The notes beneath the pieces were generated by a model. That model had not been told where the DNA came from and made no database searches. It saw only the letters and a list, made by a program, of their open reading frames with translations. 64,000 nucleotides of DNA from Bifidobacterium miconisargentati (lineage in GTDB: Bacteria > Actinomycetota > Actinomycetes > Actinomycetales > Bifidobacteriaceae): the NCBI RefSeq assembly GCF_019331675.1, contig NZ_JAHBBJ010000012.1, positions 1-64,000 on the forward strand, given 5' to 3'. A program made the translations under genes and the position numbers. Shown piece after piece: positions 1-8,455 of this stretch (positions within the stretch are counted from its first letter, which is position 1; the number at the start of each line of letters is the position of its first letter).

Positions 1-2
1 CC

Positions 3-104
3 ATCCGCATGGCCTACGGCTTCCACCACGTCACCAACCTCATCAGCCTCGTCATGCTCAGATGCGGCGGACTCAACATCCAACTACCAACACCAGCAAC
101 CTAA
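3..104 (+). pseudogene. C-terminal end of an ISL3-type transposase (cut by window edge)
   Basis: An open frame runs in from the left edge and ends at TAA 102-104. The residues include IRMAYGFHHVTNLISLVML, which resembles the C-terminal end of IS204/IS1001/IS1096/IS1165 (ISL3 family) DDE transposases. Only about 33 residues are visible, so it cannot be judged whether the transposase is intact. It lies directly against the break in the GH3 gene that follows, which fits an element inserted in that gene. The family call rests on a short tail. Confidence 0.6.
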
Positions 105-1226
105 CCCACGAAAACAGCAGAAGCCTCCAAAAACAGCATTGATGCCACGGCCATGCAGGGAGTCAAGGAATGATGTCAACCGGGTCGGCGTGATATGCGA
201 CGAGCCACCACCTTGGTAGCGTGGCGTACGTGCGAATTCGCCGATGACCGCAATATGGTCGTCCGCGGACAATGGCAGTATCCCGTTCTCGTTTTTCAAC
301 AACACAATGGATTCCTGAGCCGCGCGTCGTGCAAGCCGATCATGCGCGGCGGCATCGTAGACGAATCCTTCACGCTCCATCGCCGGACGGACTTTATCGA
401 GCAAAGACAGCACGCCGTTCGCCATATTGTCGAGCTGTGTCTCATCCAGCAGTCCATCGCGTACGGCGATCACCACATCCTCATCGGTGTCGGATGGCGG
501 CATTTCCAAGTTCAGACCGGCCTTGATCGAGGCAACACGGTCGTGCACCGCTCCCCAATCACTCATCACCAGACCCCGATACCCCCATTCGTTACGCAGC
601 ACGTCGGTGAGCAGCCACGTATTCTCCGACGAGTACACATCGTTGATACGGTTGTAGGAGCACATGATCGTCCAGGGATCGGCATGTTTGACGACATATT
701 CGAATGCGGAAAGGTAAATCTCCCGGAGCGCCCGTTCGCTGACACGCACCGAGACGCGCATACGGTCGGTTTCCTGATTATTGGCGGCGAAGTGCTTCAA
801 CGAGGTGCCTACGCCCTGTGATTGCACGCCTTCGACGAGCGCTGCGGCCTGATGAGCTGCCAGACATGGGTCTTCGGACCAGTATTCGAAACAGCGGCCT
901 CCGAGGGGGTTGCGTTTGATGTTGATTCCCGGACCCAGAATGACGGCGACCTTCTCCTGCACGCACTCCTCACCCATCGCGACGCCGACCCGGCGTGCCA
1001 ATTCGGGGTTCCATGCGTTGGCCAGACCGGCAGCCGGCGGGAAGCAGGTGGCAGGCACGGTGTCGTAGTATTGGCCGCCGTCGCGCATCTTGCGCAGGCC
1101 GTGCGGTCCATCGGTGATCATATATCCGGGAATGTCTTTGTCCGGAATCCCCTGAAGATGCCAGGCGTCCGCACCTGAAGTGAGTGCGGCTTTGTCTTCG
1201 AGCGTGAGGTCGTGAATGGTGGTCAT
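84..1226 (-). pseudogene. Beta-glucosidase-like GH3 glycoside hydrolase, truncated by IS insertion
   Basis: The product begins MTTIHDLTLEDK, preceded by GGAGAACG. It carries a GH3 N-terminal (beta/alpha)8 domain: TDGPHG near residue 40, KHFAANNQE near 144-152, and SDWGAVHDR with the presumed nucleophile Asp at about 223. The C-terminal domain has only begun (ESIVLLKNENGILPL) when family-like sequence stops at about residue 367, where the IS end starts. The frame then runs into IS sequence and stops at 84. Intact GH3 enzymes of this type are about 750-800 residues, so roughly half is missing. It would have hydrolysed beta-glucosides in the cytoplasm and is followed by a sugar-type MFS transporter. 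A start further upstream is open but has no ribosome site. Confidence 0.85.
100..125 (+). mobile_element. Putative right terminal inverted repeat of the ISL3-type element
   Basis: Just past the transposase stop, the minus strand reads GGCTTCTGCTGTTTTCGTGG, a plausible terminal repeat for an ISL3 element. The GH3 reading frame loses family-like sequence exactly here. The other end of the element lies outside the window, so the repeat and the 8-bp target duplication cannot be confirmed. Confidence 0.4.
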
Positions 1227-1314
1227 GATCGTTCTCCTAACGGAAACCTGTGAAATTGAAATTGAATAATGCGCCGATAGCGCGGAGCCCGAGAGTCGGC
1301 AAGTGCCGCCGGAG

Positions 1315-2637
1315 CTACTTGGCCTTGCGAATAAGTCCGATGAACACGCACGAACACGCAAGGACGATCGCGCCGATGAGGAAGGCCAGACGATAGCTGC
1401 CGAAAACGATGACGATCATCGACGTGGCGACCGGTCCGATCATCTGCCCAACGGTGTTGGACAGATTCAGAATGCCGAGATCCTTGCCGGCTTCCTCCTT
1501 GTTCGGCAGCACGTCGACGTTCAATGCCTGGTCGCATGCGTTGTAGACGCCGACGCCGAACCCGTGGAATGCGGCCCACACATACATGCCCCATACGCTG
1601 GGAATCATCGCCGGGATCAGGAATCCGAACGCAATGATCAACGCACATGCGATCACAAGAGGCTTGCGACGGTGCAGGAAGTCGGAGAGCGGACCGGCGA
1701 TCGCCGATGCGACCAGCGATGCGACCATGATGATCACTGCGGCCACCGAAAGAGAGGCGCTGGCTTGGGCGGTATCCAATCCGATGTACTCGCGGAATAT
1801 ATACAGCTGATAGTTGACGATCATGTAGATCGAGATCGTGATTAGCAGCCTGCCGAACAAGGCAAGGTAAAAATCACGACAATTCTTGGTCGGCGGTGTG
1901 AACGCCCTGATCACCGAGAAGACGCCCTGCCCCCGTTGAGCTGCCGGCAGACTCGCGGCAGACGGCTCCTTCGGCCAGACGATTACGGTAAGCAGGCCGC
2001 AAATCGCCAGACAGACGCTGGCCAGAAGGATGCCGAACGCCACATTGGTGAGCAGCGCGGCGCTGAGAATTTGGCCGACGGATTGCCCGATGGTGACACC
2101 AAGGCCGTAGATGGCGGACATACTGGCACGGTTGTTTTCCGGTATGCGATCGGACAGCACTGCGAAGAACGGCGCCAACAGCATATTGAGGAACAGCTGG
2201 GCCCCGCACCAACAGAGAATAATCAGCGGAGCGCCGTTCACTACGGAAGTCAGCCACAGGAACAGGCCGGCCAAGACGGCGCCCACTACGATGAAGGGAG
2301 TGCGTCTGCCAAAGCGGGAACGGGAGCGGTCAGATAAAGTGCCCCACAGAAGGTTGGCGAACAACGCCACGAATGCACCGATCGAGTTAAGCTGCGCAAC
2401 CAATGCGGTGGGATCCGCCACCCCATCGTCAAGGAAACGCTGTGGTAACAGAATGCCGATAACGGCCGCGAATGGTGCATACCAGAGTATGCCACACAAC
2501 AGGAAGCCTATAAGGAAACGGATGCGCTGCAGCACTGTCATGCCTGGTTCCGACATCGCCTCGCTGGTCTCCTGAATGTTGTGCGCTCTGGCATGTGCCG
2601 CATCTCTTGGTTCTTGCGGTTCGGTTGCTTTCGTCAT
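1315..2637 (-). CDS. MFS transporter, probably sugar/glucoside:H+ symporter
   Basis: A 440-residue, 12-segment major facilitator protein. The first cytoplasmic loop reads GTLSDRSRSRFGRRTP, and there is a matching loop SDFLHRRKP in the second half. The layout resembles sucrose/SLC45- and GPH-like carriers, so sugar uptake is likely, but the substrate cannot be read from sequence. The start at 2637 is set by an excellent AAAGGAGGG site; the longer frame to 2676 lacks one. It sits directly upstream of the GH3 gene on the same strand, so the pair probably formed one uptake-and-cleavage operon. Three TetR-type operators lie 45-95 bp upstream, so it is likely repressed by the divergent regulator. 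Confidence 0.85.
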   Translation of the reverse strand: MTKATEPQEPRDAAHARAHNIQETSEAMSEPGMTVLQRIRFLIGFLLCGILWYAPFAAVIGILLPQRFLDDGVADPTALVAQLNSIGAFVALFANLLWGTLSDRSRSRFGRRTPFIVVGAVLAGLFLWLTSVVNGAPLIILCWCGAQLFLNMLLAPFFAVLSDRIPENNRASMSAIYGLGVTIGQSVGQILSAALLTNVAFGILLASVCLAICGLLTVIVWPKEPSAASLPAAQRGQGVFSVIRAFTPPTKNCRDFYLALFGRLLITISIYMIVNYQLYIFREYIGLDTAQASASLSVAAVIIMVASLVASAIAGPLSDFLHRRKPLVIACALIIAFGFLIPAMIPSVWGMYVWAAFHGFGVGVYNACDQALNVDVLPNKEEAGKDLGILNLSNTVGQMIGPVATSMIVIVFGSYRLAFLIGAIVLACSCVFIGLIRKAK

Positions 2638-2681
2638 GATGATGCGCCCTCCTTTGCGACGCGAAACGTGACCCATCTTTT

Positions 2682-2731
2682 TTACCTAACGGTAAAACTT
2701 ACCGTTAGGTAAAAAATATACCGAACGGTAA
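2682..2731. promoter_or_regulatory. Triple operator of the divergent TetR regulator
   Basis: Three copies of ACC-N4-GGT lie in the divergent promoter region: ACCTAACGGT at 2684-2693, ACCGTTAGGT at 2701-2710 and ACCGAACGGT at 2720-2729. The first two are exact reverse complements and form a larger palindrome with arms TTTACCTAACGGTAA and TTACCGTTAGGTAAA. The position between the MFS gene and the TetR gene points to control of both. Binding by this TetR is inferred. Confidence 0.75.
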
Positions 2732-2844
2732 AAAATTGCAATACCGGCGTGTTTACCAGAAGGTCAAAAATGTATGATGGGAAACGGTGCCGAGCAGAAG
2801 CACTACAGAATTCGATACAGCACAATCGGGAGTACGACTTGACC

Positions 2845-3447
2845 ATGACCAAACGCAACGAGAAAATCGACTCCATACTCAATGCGGCAACAGAGCTCAT
2901 CGGCGCATACGGGTATTACGGCACTTCGCTCGAGCGCATAGGCGAAGCCACTGGCATGAGCAAACAAAATCTTCTGTACTACATCAAAAACAAACAGACA
3001 CTGATGAGCATGCTCATCGAACAACGCTATGACCGCCCACAGGAGCTCCTGGATTATCAGGATCGATTGAACGCCATGAGCCAAGAGGAACGGCGAGCAC
3101 ATCCTCCCCTACTCCCCGACTACTTCCGGCTCAATGCCGCGATCAACGAGTCACGGCCCAATTATGTGCGCATGTTTGCGATGTTGTCTGTGGAAAGCCT
3201 GAACCCATCCCATCCCGCGCACGATTACTTCAGTCGCAGAGAAGCCATAACCACCGCCGGCGACGCTGGCGTCGAATGGCTGCTGCCAGACGGCGTGGAT
3301 CTTATCTCAACCATTCACGCATGCCATTGCGCCATGGACGGCGTGCAGTTACGCTGGCTGAGGGAACCGAACTCCAGCTTACGTGAGATGTGGAGCGAAT
3401 GCGAAAAGACGCTGTTCCCTTCGCCATTGTGGGACGGATACAAGTGA
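2845..3447 (+). CDS. TetR/AcrR family transcriptional regulator
   Basis: A 200-residue protein. Residues 5-50 form a TetR helix-turn-helix (ILNAATELIGAYGYYGTSLERIG, then GMSKQNLLYYIKNK), followed by a helical ligand domain with no recognised signature. The start at 2845 (MTKRNEK) places the HTH at the usual distance from the N-terminus and has GGGAG upstream; the frame is open back to 2749 without a better site. It is divergent from the MFS-GH3 genes with a triple palindromic operator between them, so it probably represses that sugar operon and itself. The inducer is probably a glucoside or a product of it, which is inference only. Confidence 0.85.
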   Translation: MTKRNEKIDSILNAATELIGAYGYYGTSLERIGEATGMSKQNLLYYIKNKQTLMSMLIEQRYDRPQELLDYQDRLNAMSQEERRAHPPLLPDYFRLNAAINESRPNYVRMFAMLSVESLNPSHPAHDYFSRREAITTAGDAGVEWLLPDGVDLISTIHACHCAMDGVQLRWLREPNSSLREMWSECEKTLFPSPLWDGYK

Positions 3448-3465
3448 TGCAGCAAGTGCGGTAAC

Positions 3466-3496
3466 GAAAAAGCCTCACCGCTGTGGTGAGGCTTTA
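3466..3496 (-). terminator. Rho-independent terminator of the tRNA cluster
   Basis: AAAGCCTCACC and GGTGAGGCTTT form a perfect 11-bp stem with a 5-base loop. On the minus strand it is followed by TTTTTC. It lies just downstream of the first tRNA-Gly in the transcription direction of the five tRNA genes. Confidence 0.85.
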
Positions 3497-3501
3497 CCTA
3501 G

Positions 3502-3574
3502 AGCGGACAACGGGACTCGAACCCGCGGTCTCAACCTTGGCAAGGTTGCGCTTTACCAACTAAGCTATGTCCGC
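3502..3574 (-). tRNA. tRNA-Gly (GCC)
   Basis: The minus strand reads GCGGACATAGCTTAGTTGG..., with an acceptor stem GCGGACA/TGTCCGC, T-loop GGTTCGAGTCC and anticodon loop TTGCCAA, anticodon GCC. CCA is not encoded. It is the promoter-distal member of a five-gene cluster and is identical to the copy at 3938-4010. Confidence 0.95.
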
Positions 3575-3604
3575 AGAGATTCCGACGTGAGAATCGGATT
3601 CCAG

Positions 3605-3677
3605 TGGGCGATGTAGGAATCGAACCTACGACCCCTTCGGTGTGAACGAAGTGCGCTAGCCGCTGCGCCAATCGCCC
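3605..3677 (-). tRNA. tRNA-Val (CAC)
   Basis: The minus strand reads GGGCGATTGGCGCAG..., with the anticodon stem CTTCG/CGAAG around loop TTCACAC, anticodon CAC. T-loop GGTTCGATTCC and a paired acceptor GGGCGAT/ATCGCCC complete the cloverleaf. CCA is not encoded. Confidence 0.93.
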
Positions 3678-3725
3678 GAAATCAATCGGTGTTCAGTTAT
3701 TGTCAACAGAACGAATCTGTCTGTG

Positions 3726-3797
3726 TGGGCGATACAAGATTCGAACTTGTGACCCCTTCCGTGTCAGGGAAGTGCGCTACCTCTGCGCCAACCGCCC
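3726..3797 (-). tRNA. tRNA-Val (GAC)
   Basis: The minus strand reads GGGCGGTTGGCGCAG..., with anticodon stem CTTCC/GGAAG around CTGACAC, anticodon GAC, and T-loop AGTTCGAATCT. The body is very like the neighbouring tRNA-Val(CAC), so the two probably arose by duplication. Confidence 0.93.
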
Positions 3798-3838
3798 GGG
3801 TCCGCTTCTCAATCCGAGGATTGCTCCGCGGTCCTGAG

Positions 3839-3909
3839 AGGTGGGTACGAGAGTCGAACTCGTCTATACGGCTTTGCAGGCCGCTGCCTAACCGCTTGGC
3901 TAACCCACC
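3839..3909 (-). tRNA. tRNA-Cys (GCA)
   Basis: The minus strand reads GGTGGGTTAGCCAAGCGG..., with anticodon stem CGGCC/AGCCG region around CTGCAAA, anticodon GCA, T-loop AGTTCGACTCT and acceptor GGTGGGT/ACCCACC. Confidence 0.93.
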
Positions 3910-3937
3910 GTAAGGTCTGTCAACTCGTCGGACCTAG

Positions 3938-4010
3938 AGCGGACAACGGGACTCGAACCCGCGGTCTCAACCTTGGCAAGGTTGCGCTTTACCAACTAAG
4001 CTATGTCCGC
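3938..4010 (-). tRNA. tRNA-Gly (GCC), second copy
   Basis: Base for base the same as the tRNA-Gly at 3502-3574. It is promoter-proximal in the five-gene minus-strand cluster Gly-Cys-Val-Val-Gly. Confidence 0.95.
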
Positions 4011-4200
4011 GTGTGTCTGTCCGGCAGTCACCAGGAAGGTGTCTCGCCGAAGCACGAGTGATTACTATACACACATGTCTCCAGTCCGTCCAGTCACGGC
4101 GTGTCGCCTTGTGGTAGCTGGGTTTTCGACGGGTCATGGCCCCGCTCGCTGATGGCTGAAGCCGGCGCGCAAGGGCGTTTCCCCACGTTACCCTTGAAGT

Positions 4201-5034
4201 ATGAGTGAAGAAGCGAACGTCCAGGGACCGGTGATGATCGCCGCGTTCGAAGGTTGGAACGACGCCTGTCAGGCCGCCACGAACGTGGTCCGTTATCTGG
4301 TCAAGCGGTACGAGTCCCGCGAGATCCGGCATATCGACTGCGATGGGTTCTACGACTATCAGGTGGCCCGTCCGATGCTGTGCCACGTTTCCGGCCGCGC
4401 GAACCTGGTGTGGCCGCAGACCACGTTCTACGACATCACGCTGGACGCCCGACGCCATCTCTACGCGCAGATAGCCCCGGAACCGAACTACCGTTGGATG
4501 GAGTACTGCAGCCAGAGCCTGCACATCGCCGAGGAGCTGGACGTCTCGCAGGTGGTCACGATGGGTGCCATGTTCTCCGACTGTCCGCATGCCCGGCCGT
4601 TGCCTGTCGCCGTGAGCGACGGCGAGAGCCAGTGCGAATGCGACCGCGAGTACAACGGCCCGGTCGGCATCCCCACCGTGCTGGATATGGCGGCCGCCGA
4701 TCGCGGCTTCGCCCACGCATCCATGTGGGTCTCCATCCCGCAGTACCTGGGCAGCGACGATTGCGCGGCCGGCACCATGCGTCTGCTGGACGCGCTGGGC
4801 AAGCGCATCGGCTTCACGTTCGACACGACTGAGCTCAGGCGCAAGGCCGAGCAGTGGAAGGCGCAGGCCTCCGTGCTGGTGCGTTGCAACGACCAGCTGG
4901 GCGAATACGTGGAGCACCTGGAGCGCGACTACGACCTCAAGTGCAAGGCGGACGAGGAAGCCGGCCTGGGCACGCCGCAGTGCGAACAGCTGGTGCGCGA
5001 GGCCGAGGCGTTCCTGAGGCAGATGGGCGAGTGA
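4201..5034 (+). CDS. PAC2 family protein
   Basis: A 277-residue cytoplasmic protein of the PAC2 family, the fold of eukaryotic proteasome-assembly chaperones. The signature start MIAAFEGWNDA is at residues 11-21, followed by the core HIDCDGFYDYQVARP and a C-terminal charged helical part. The role in actinobacteria is not settled, and no proteasome genes are nearby. There is no clear Shine-Dalgarno site; TACCCT 6 bp before the ATG could be a -10 box, which would make the mRNA leaderless. It is transcribed alone, between the tRNA cluster and a strong hairpin. Confidence 0.85.
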   Translation: MSEEANVQGPVMIAAFEGWNDACQAATNVVRYLVKRYESREIRHIDCDGFYDYQVARPMLCHVSGRANLVWPQTTFYDITLDARRHLYAQIAPEPNYRWMEYCSQSLHIAEELDVSQVVTMGAMFSDCPHARPLPVAVSDGESQCECDREYNGPVGIPTVLDMAAADRGFAHASMWVSIPQYLGSDDCAAGTMRLLDALGKRIGFTFDTTELRRKAEQWKAQASVLVRCNDQLGEYVEHLERDYDLKCKADEEAGLGTPQCEQLVREAEAFLRQMGE

Positions 5035-5124
5035 ACCGCCGACGCATATGTCTTCCGGAGGCGCCGCATCGCGGTTCCGATCAATGATCATCGACGACGA
5101 AACGCACGGCAACAGGACAAACGT

Positions 5125-5160
5125 AAAGGGGCATCTCCCATATCAGGAGATGCCCCTTAA
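5125..5160. terminator. Probable bidirectional terminator between PAC2 gene and uppP
   Basis: AAGGGGCATCTCC (5126-5138) and GGAGATGCCCCTT (5146-5158) form a perfect 13-bp stem with a 7-base loop between two convergent genes. The flanks are A/T-rich but without a long T-tract. Confidence 0.75.
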
Positions 5161-5209
5161 TCGTATAATCGTATATACGTTTATGGATCTGCGCTCGACT
5201 CGCCCGGCG

Positions 5210-6127
5210 TTACGCGGCGGCGGCCACGGACGGGTCGATGGCCGGCAGCACGCCGGTGATGAGCAGCAGGGCCACCACCACGGCCAGACCGATGCGGTAG
5301 ATGGCGAAGGCCTTGTAGGAGAACGTGGAGACGAACTTCAGGAAGCCGATGATCACCACGTAGCCCACGAAGAACGCCACCACGGTGGCCGCAAGCGTGG
5401 CACCCCAGCCGGGGAACGCGCCGATCGCCGTGCAGGAGGCCGCGTCGCCCGCGGAGCAGGCGCTCACGTCCTTGACCGCCGAGACGGCCTCCAGGATGCC
5501 GGCGCCGAACACGGCGGGGATGGCCATGAGGAAGCTCACGCGCACGGCGGCCTCACGGGTGTAGCCCATCGCACGGCCGAAGGTGATGGTGCCGCCGGAA
5601 CGGGAGACGCCCGGGATCAGCGCGAGCATCTGGCCCACGCCGAACAGCAGCGCATCCTTCCACGTCATCTGCTTCATGGTCTTGACCTGCTTGGAACGGG
5701 CGTCGAACACCCACAGCAGCACGCCGAAGACGGCAAGCACGGTCACGGTGATCCACAGGTTCCTCAGCGTGGTCTCGATGGCGTCCTTGAACAGCAGGCC
5801 GGCAATGAGGATCGGCATGGTGCCGATAATGATGAACCAGCCCATCTGCGTGTCCGGATTATGGGCGCCGAGACGGCTCTTGAGGTCCTTGCCCTCCTTG
5901 CCGAAGAGCGAACCGAACCACGCACCGAGAATGCGGATGATGTCCCGGCGGTAATACAGGATCACGGCCAGCTCGGTGCCGAGCTGGATGATGGCGGTGA
6001 AGGCCGCGCCCGGATCCTTGCCGATCATCAGGTCGCCGATGATGCGAATGTGCGCGCTGGACGATACCGGCAGATATTCGGTGAGCGCCTGAACCAAACC
6101 CATGAATAGCGCTTGGAAGAAATTCAT
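5210..6127 (-). CDS. uppP: Undecaprenyl-diphosphatase
   Basis: A 305-residue, multi-pass membrane enzyme of the BacA/UppP family. It removes a phosphate from undecaprenyl diphosphate to regenerate the lipid carrier of peptidoglycan synthesis and gives bacitracin resistance. The family signatures are visible: LTEYLPVSSSAH at about residues 16-27, with the conserved Glu and Ser, and PGVSRSGGTI near 170, with the catalytic Arg. The length is slightly above the usual 270 residues. AGAGGGG before the ATG supports the start. Single gene, convergent with the PAC2 gene. Confidence 0.95.
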   Translation of the reverse strand: MNFFQALFMGLVQALTEYLPVSSSAHIRIIGDLMIGKDPGAAFTAIIQLGTELAVILYYRRDIIRILGAWFGSLFGKEGKDLKSRLGAHNPDTQMGWFIIIGTMPILIAGLLFKDAIETTLRNLWITVTVLAVFGVLLWVFDARSKQVKTMKQMTWKDALLFGVGQMLALIPGVSRSGGTITFGRAMGYTREAAVRVSFLMAIPAVFGAGILEAVSAVKDVSACSAGDAASCTAIGAFPGWGATLAATVVAFFVGYVVIIGFLKFVSTFSYKAFAIYRIGLAVVVALLLITGVLPAIDPSVAAAA

Positions 6128-6300
6128 AACCCCTCTGGTTTCTTGACATGCAAATTCGTTATGACCATGAACACCCTACCCAAGGGTGCGTAGAACAACA
6201 CTAAGCAAACGAAAACGGGCGCAACAACTGCACGCCTTCTACAATGAAGGCGAACATCCATCAATGGACACCTCATATTGACGAATTGAAGGGAGCGGTT

Positions 6301-7092
6301 ATGTCCGTGTATCGCAAGAGCAGGGCGTTCGCGCCGCAGGGATTCTTCGAGTGCGAGGGCTGCGGCCTCAAGTGGCTCGGCGAGGCGCATGCGCAGGGCG
6401 GTCCCCGCGTGGTCGAGGTATACGACTGGGGCAAGGACTATCTGGACATCGAACGGGTGTCCAGCTCCTCCCCCACGGCCAAGGCCGCATTCGACTTCGG
6501 CGCGGCGCTGGCCCGCATGCACGACGCCGGGGCGCCCTATTTCGGCTCGGCACCGGCCGGCTACGACGGTACATGCTATTTCGGACCATTGCAGGATCCG
6601 GTGAAGATGGACACCGGCGAGTGGACCGACCCGATCAGCTACTTCGCCGACGGCCGTCTACGCCCGATGGTCGATCTCGGCGTACGCCGCGGCGAACTGG
6701 ACAAGCGCGACGTTGAGCTCACGGAGAAGGTGATCGACGCGCTGCCGGACATCATGGGCCGCGCGGCCGACGACAAGCCCGCACGCATCCACGGCGACCT
6801 GTGGAGCGGCAATGTGATGTGGACGGCGGATTCCGGCCATTCGGAGGCCGTGCTCATCGATCCGGCGGCCCACGGTGGCCACCGCGAGGAGGATCTGGCC
6901 ATGCTGCATCTGTTCGGCATGAGCTATCTGAGCCAGATCACGGAGGGCTACCAGTCCGCGCATCCGTTGAAGGCCGGCTGGCAGGAGCGCATCACGCTGT
7001 GGCAGCTCTACCCCATCGCCGGCCACTGCGTGTTCTTCGGCGGCGGTTACGTGAGCGAATACCGCTCCATGTGCCGCTCGCTGCTGAAGTAG
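6301..7092 (+). CDS. Fructosamine kinase family protein (ketosamine-3-kinase-like)
   Basis: A 263-residue protein of the fructosamine/ketosamine-3-kinase family, related to aminoglycoside phosphotransferases. Visible motifs are HGDLWSGN with the catalytic Asp (near residue 180), then LIDPAAHGGHREEDLAML with the metal-binding Asp. Such enzymes phosphorylate ketoamines formed by glycation so that they break down. The start at 6301 is chosen because GGGAG lies ahead of it; an in-frame ATG at 6244 would add 19 residues. The N-terminal lobe is short, so the substrate is uncertain. A full copy of the inverted-repeat family follows the stop at once. Confidence 0.85.
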   Translation: MSVYRKSRAFAPQGFFECEGCGLKWLGEAHAQGGPRVVEVYDWGKDYLDIERVSSSSPTAKAAFDFGAALARMHDAGAPYFGSAPAGYDGTCYFGPLQDPVKMDTGEWTDPISYFADGRLRPMVDLGVRRGELDKRDVELTEKVIDALPDIMGRAADDKPARIHGDLWSGNVMWTADSGHSEAVLIDPAAHGGHREEDLAMLHLFGMSYLSQITEGYQSAHPLKAGWQERITLWQLYPIAGHCVFFGGGYVSEYRSMCRSLLK

Positions 7093-7104
7093 GGAGCCTT
7101 GCTT

Positions 7105-7241
7105 GGCTCCCCTTGTCAGGGGAGCTGTCATCGAAGATGACTGAGGGGTAGTCATTGGAGAATTGCGAACTTGCGCAAAACCAATCTCCTGCGACTACCC
7201 CTCAGTCGGCTCTGCCGACAGCTCCCCTGACAAGGGGAGCC
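7105..7241. repeat. Intergenic inverted repeat (GGCTCCCCT family), full copy 1
   Basis: A 137-bp element between two convergent genes. The outer ends are GGCTCCCCTTGTCAGGGGAG and its mirror, so each end is itself a hairpin. Next come GACTGAGGGGTAGTC on the left and GACTACCCCTCAGTC on the right, with a variable centre. The whole can fold into a long cruciform. Similar copies lie at 16126, 18637 and 42371. Confidence 0.85.
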
Positions 7242-7255
7242 AGGGGGTGGAAGAT

Positions 7256-8401
7256 TCAGCTCAAAGCGTCCTTGAGCTTCGAGAAGAACCCGCTCTTCTT
7301 CTGGCCGGTCTGGGGCCTGGAGGCCTGCGAGACGTGCGAGGCGTCCGCGTCGTGGGAGGCAGCGAACTGCTCGATGAGCCCGCGCTCGGAGTCGTTGAGC
7401 TTGGTGGGGATGAGCACGTTCACGTGGGCCACGAGGTTGCCGCGTTCGTCGTTGTTGCGGATGTTGGTGACGCCCAGGCCCTTGAGGGTCACGGTGTCCT
7501 CCGGCTGGCATCCGGCCGGGATGGTGACGTCCTGAGGACCGTCGAACGTGTCGATGGTGAGCGTGTGGCCGAGGACGGCCCAGCTCATCGGCACCTGGAT
7601 CCAGCAGTGCAGGTCGTCGCCGTCGCGCGTGAACTGCTTGTCCGCGCGGATGCGGACGTCGATGTACAGGTCTCCGGCGGCACCGCCGCCTTCGCCCACC
7701 TCGCCCTGGTTCGCCAGGCGCAGGCGCGCGTTGTCGTTGATGCCGGCCGGCACGGTCACGCCCACGTTGCGCGTGGCGCGCACGCGGCCGTGGCCCATGC
7801 AGCTGGGGCACGGGTTGGTGATGATGGTGCCGTGTCCCTCGCAGCGTTCGCAGGGCGCGGAGGTCATCATCTGGCCCAGCATGGTGCGGACCACCTTCTG
7901 CATGAAGCCCTGTCCGTGGCAGTCCGGGCAGGTGACCGGCTGGGCGCCGCCCTGCGCGCCGGAGCCGCCGCATTCCTGGCACAGCGAGAACGTGTTGATC
8001 TTCACATGGGCGGTGCCGCCGAACACCGCGGTCTTCAGATCGATGGACGCGGAGGCCAGCGCGTCGCGGCCGGGCTGGGTGCGCGGGACGGGACCCTGCG
8101 AGCCGCCGCCGAACGCCGAGCCGAAGAACGTGGAGAAGACGTCGCCCATGTCGCCGAAACCGCCGGAGAACCCGCCGGCGCCGCTGTTGGGGTTATTGGG
8201 ATCCACGCCGGAGTCGTACATGCGGCGCTTGTCCGGGTTGGACAGCACGTCGTAGGCGTTGTTCACTTCCTTGAACTTGTCCTCGAACTCCGGGCCCGCG
8301 ATGTCCGGGTGGTATTTACGGCTGAGCTTGCGGTAGGCCTTCTTGATCTCGTCGTCGCTGGCATTGCGGTCAACGCCGAGCGTCTCGTAATAATCTGCCA
8401 C
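7256..8401 (-). CDS. dnaJ: Chaperone protein DnaJ
   Basis: A 381-residue class I (type A) Hsp40 co-chaperone that stimulates DnaK ATPase. The N-terminal J domain has HPD within KYHPDI (about residues 30-35). A Gly/Phe-rich linker follows (about 73-105). Four zinc-finger repeats read [24 protein letters not shown] and CPSCMGHG, and then comes the C-terminal substrate-binding part. The start is GTG with AAAGGAA upstream. It lies 54 bp behind hrcA on the same strand, so it is almost surely in the same CIRCE-controlled heat-shock operon; dnaK-grpE are elsewhere. Confidence 0.96.
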   Translation of the reverse strand: MADYYETLGVDRNASDDEIKKAYRKLSRKYHPDIAGPEFEDKFKEVNNAYDVLSNPDKRRMYDSGVDPNNPNSGAGGFSGGFGDMGDVFSTFFGSAFGGGSQGPVPRTQPGRDALASASIDLKTAVFGGTAHVKINTFSLCQECGGSGAQGGAQPVTCPDCHGQGFMQKVVRTMLGQMMTSAPCERCEGHGTIITNPCPSCMGHGRVRATRNVGVTVPAGINDNARLRLANQGEVGEGGGAAGDLYIDVRIRADKQFTRDGDDLHCWIQVPMSWAVLGHTLTIDTFDGPQDVTIPAGCQPEDTVTLKGLGVTNIRNNDERGNLVAHVNVLIPTKLNDSERGLIEQFAASHDADASHVSQASRPQTGQKKSGFFSKLKDALS

Positions 8402-8455
8402 TTACTTGTTCCTTTTGTTCGTTTGGTCCGCGGGTTATTGTGCCATATCCCGCGG

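Noticed and set aside
7105..7241. CRISPR array made of the GGCTCCCCT repeats
   Set aside because: Copies are single, kilobases apart, self-complementary and of variable inner sequence; no regular spacers and no cas genes.
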